A DNA stretch of 7,164 nt from Planctomycetaceae bacterium (GTDB taxonomy: Bacteria > Planctomycetota > Planctomycetia > Planctomycetales > Planctomycetaceae): NCBI GenBank assembly GCA_027080405.1, contig JALWSL010000229.1, positions 1-7,164 on the forward strand. The letters are read 5' to 3'. Numbering within the stretch: the first letter of the stretch is position 1; each line of letters starts with the position of its first letter. The notes beneath the pieces are model-generated. The model ran no database searches and was not told where the DNA came from. It saw only the letters and a list, made by a program, of their open reading frames with translations. Positions 5,719 through 7,164 of the stretch are shown here, one piece after another. The position numbers were made by a program, and so were the translations under genes.

Positions 5719-7164
5719 ATGGTCTATTCCGAGCTGTCTCTCGGCAGTGGGGGAACGCATTGCGATTTTCATTTTTGCAATCCTGTTGTGCGGCGGTTCT
5801 GAAGGCAACGCAGCTCAACTCTACATTGGTGGGGCATCGACAAGTATTACACCGAAGCTGCCGGTTTCCCTCGCCGGGCAGATGCACACACGCATTGCCA
5901 AAAAGGTGGAAAGCGAAGTGACGGCAACCGTACTGGTGATTGAATCACGAGAAGGGGATAAGTCGCTTGATCAGGCGATTTTTGTTTCGTGCGATCTGGT
6001 TTCCATTCGTGGCGGACTGCATGAAGCGGTCCGTGAGCGGGTGAAGAAAAATTCCCGGGAAATCGATATCAATAAAATTATCCTCAACGCAACGCATACT
6101 CACACCGCACCGACGATGATCGAGGGGCGGTACCTGTTGCCGAAAGAGGGAATCACTCGCCCGAAAGAATTTGTTGAATTTGCCTCGAAGCGGATAGCCG
6201 AGGCGATCATCAAGGCGTGGGAATCGAGGGAACCGGGAAGTGTTGGTTGGGGGTTGGGCTACGCGATGGTGGCACAAAATCGACGGGCGGTTTACGCCGA
6301 TGGACATGCCCAGATGTACGGCAAAACCAATACCGACGATTTTCGGGGTATCGAAGGTTATGAAGATCATGGTGTGGAAGTTCTCTTTTGCTGGAATGAA
6401 AAAAAGGAGTTGATTGCGACCGCGATCAACATTGGTTGTCCTTCCCAGGCGGTGGAAGGGGGCCGTCAGGTCAATGCGGATTTCTGGCACGAAGTACGTC
6501 AGGAACTGCGGAAGAAATATGGCAAAAACCTTTTTGTGCTGGGCTGGGCAGGAGCAGCGGGCGACCATGTACCGCGTCCGATGTACCGAAAAAAAGCAGA
6601 GGAACGGATGCGCCGACTTCGTGGAACCACGTTGCTGCAGGATATCACAAGACGAATCGTGATAGCCTGGGAAGAAGCGTATCAGGGAGCGAAACAGGAA
6701 AGGCACGCCGATGTCGTTCTGGTTCATCATGTGAAAACGATCGAATTGCCCAAACGAATTGTGACAGACGAAGAATACGCCCGCGTGAAAAAAGAAGTTC
6801 AGGCATACGCGAAAGATCCCTCCAGAATCTGGATCAAAAACTGGAAGCAGTCGGTATTGGATCGCTATTCCAAACAGCATTCCGGTTCCGATGAACCGTA
6901 TCGGATGGAACTTCACACGATTCGACTGGGAGATATTGCCATCGTGACGAATGATTTTGAGCTGTTCAACGATTTCGGCACGCAGATGAAATCCCGCAGC
7001 CCTGCGTTGCAAACCTTTGTCATCCAGTTATGCGGGCCGGGTACGTATGTCCCGACAAAACGGGCTGTTCGCGGCGGAGGCTACAGTGCGGTCATTGAAA
7101 GCAGCGTCGTCGGCCCTGAAGGGGGACAGGTGCTGACCGAGAAAACTTTGAGGTCGATCAAAAG
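5699..7164 (+). CDS. Secreted ceramidase-like hydrolase with a Cys-variant metal site (3' partial)
   Basis: The frame starting MNLNRIKW is open from the ATG at 5699 to the window end, giving 488 full codons. Compared with the second operon gene, probably only a short C-terminal piece is missing. It has a long n-region, then a hydrophobic segment (IAIFIFAILL, about residues 22-31) and a likely signal peptidase site near GNAA-Q. Family motifs are H133 and H135 (THTHTAPT), N194-R-R196 followed by ADG, E421 (NDFELF), K-S-R-S-P and Y450 (GTYVPT). Where the other two proteins have H-T or H-P, this one reads N244-I-G-C-P-S-Q250, so the second zinc-ligand His appears to be Cys247. The GDVSPN hexapeptide reads G288-D-H-V-P-R, so the Ser is Val291. 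It overlaps the sulfatase by 20 nt, and an alternative GTG start at 5747 has no good ribosome site. It is likely a secreted metal-dependent hydrolase of a different subfamily from the second operon gene; the substrate is unknown. Confidence 0.82.
   Translation, partial: MNLNRIKWSIPSCLSAVGERIAIFIFAILLCGGSEGNAAQLYIGGASTSITPKLPVSLAGQMHTRIAKKVESEVTATVLVIESREGDKSLDQAIFVSCDLVSIRGGLHEAVRERVKKNSREIDINKIILNATHTHTAPTMIEGRYLLPKEGITRPKEFVEFASKRIAEAIIKAWESREPGSVGWGLGYAMVAQNRRAVYADGHAQMYGKTNTDDFRGIEGYEDHGVEVLFCWNEKKELIATAINIGCPSQAVEGGRQVNADFWHEVRQELRKKYGKNLFVLGWAGAAGDHVPRPMYRKKAEERMRRLRGTTLLQDITRRIVIAWEEAYQGAKQERHADVVLVHHVKTIELPKRIVTDEEYARVKKEVQAYAKDPSRIWIKNWKQSVLDRYSKQHSGSDEPYRMELHTIRLGDIAIVTNDFELFNDFGTQMKSRSPALQTFVIQLCGPGTYVPTKRAVRGGGYSAVIESSVVGPEGGQVLTEKTLRSIK

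Noticed and set aside
5945..7012. Long antisense open frame of about 355 codons on the - strand
   Set aside because: It lies opposite the ceramidase-like gene at 5699-7164, whose + strand frame carries conserved motifs and a signal peptide. The antisense product shows no recognisable domain.
2708..7164. Annotation as true ceramidases
   Set aside because: The conserved Ser of GDVSPN is absent from both operon proteins, the operon protein that is complete (2708-4180) lacks the C-terminal Ig-like domain, and one metal His is replaced in the last gene. Fold family only is supported.
2..7164. Tandem duplication of the ceramidase-like genes
   Set aside because: The proteins share only family motifs and differ in hexapeptide, metal site and flanking sequence. 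I see no long stretches of nucleotide identity between them.

Overview
The window looks like planctomycete DNA. It combines a formylglycine-type sulfatase, three secreted proteins of the neutral/alkaline ceramidase-like family, a LamG domain fused to one of them, and a MarR regulator with a planctomycete-style N-terminus. All genes are on the + strand and there are no RNA genes, mobile elements or CRISPR arrays. The phylum assignment is inferred from gene content, not from a marker gene.

Layout. (1) 2-2056: the 3' part of a LamG + ceramidase-like fusion whose start lies upstream of the window. (2) 2057-2216: the only real intergenic gap. It holds a perfect TATAAT -10 box with a TTGAAA -35 candidate, a perfect 10-bp palindrome where transcription should start, a 9-bp direct repeat placed symmetrically around that palindrome, and a good Shine-Dalgarno sequence. 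(3) 2217-2708: a MarR-family repressor. (4) 2708-4180: a stand-alone ceramidase-like hydrolase with a signal peptide. (5) 4177-5718: a secreted sulfatase resembling iduronate-2-sulfatase. (6) 5699-7164: a third ceramidase-like protein, open to the window end and probably lacking only its last few residues.

Genes 3 to 6 overlap each other by 1, 4 and 20 nt, so they read as one translationally coupled operon starting at the promoter/operator before the MarR gene. The likely picture is a self-repressing MarR switch controlling an exported sulfatase plus two amidase/esterase-like zinc hydrolases. Their presumed target is a sulfated, acylated or amidated extracellular compound. The substrate is unknown.

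The most notable point is chemical. All three ceramidase-like proteins keep most of the zinc-site residues of neutral ceramidase, but all lack the serine of the family GDVSPN hexapeptide, and one also has Cys where a zinc-binding His is expected. They are probably not ceramidases, and they differ enough from each other to suggest distinct subfamilies rather than recent duplicates.
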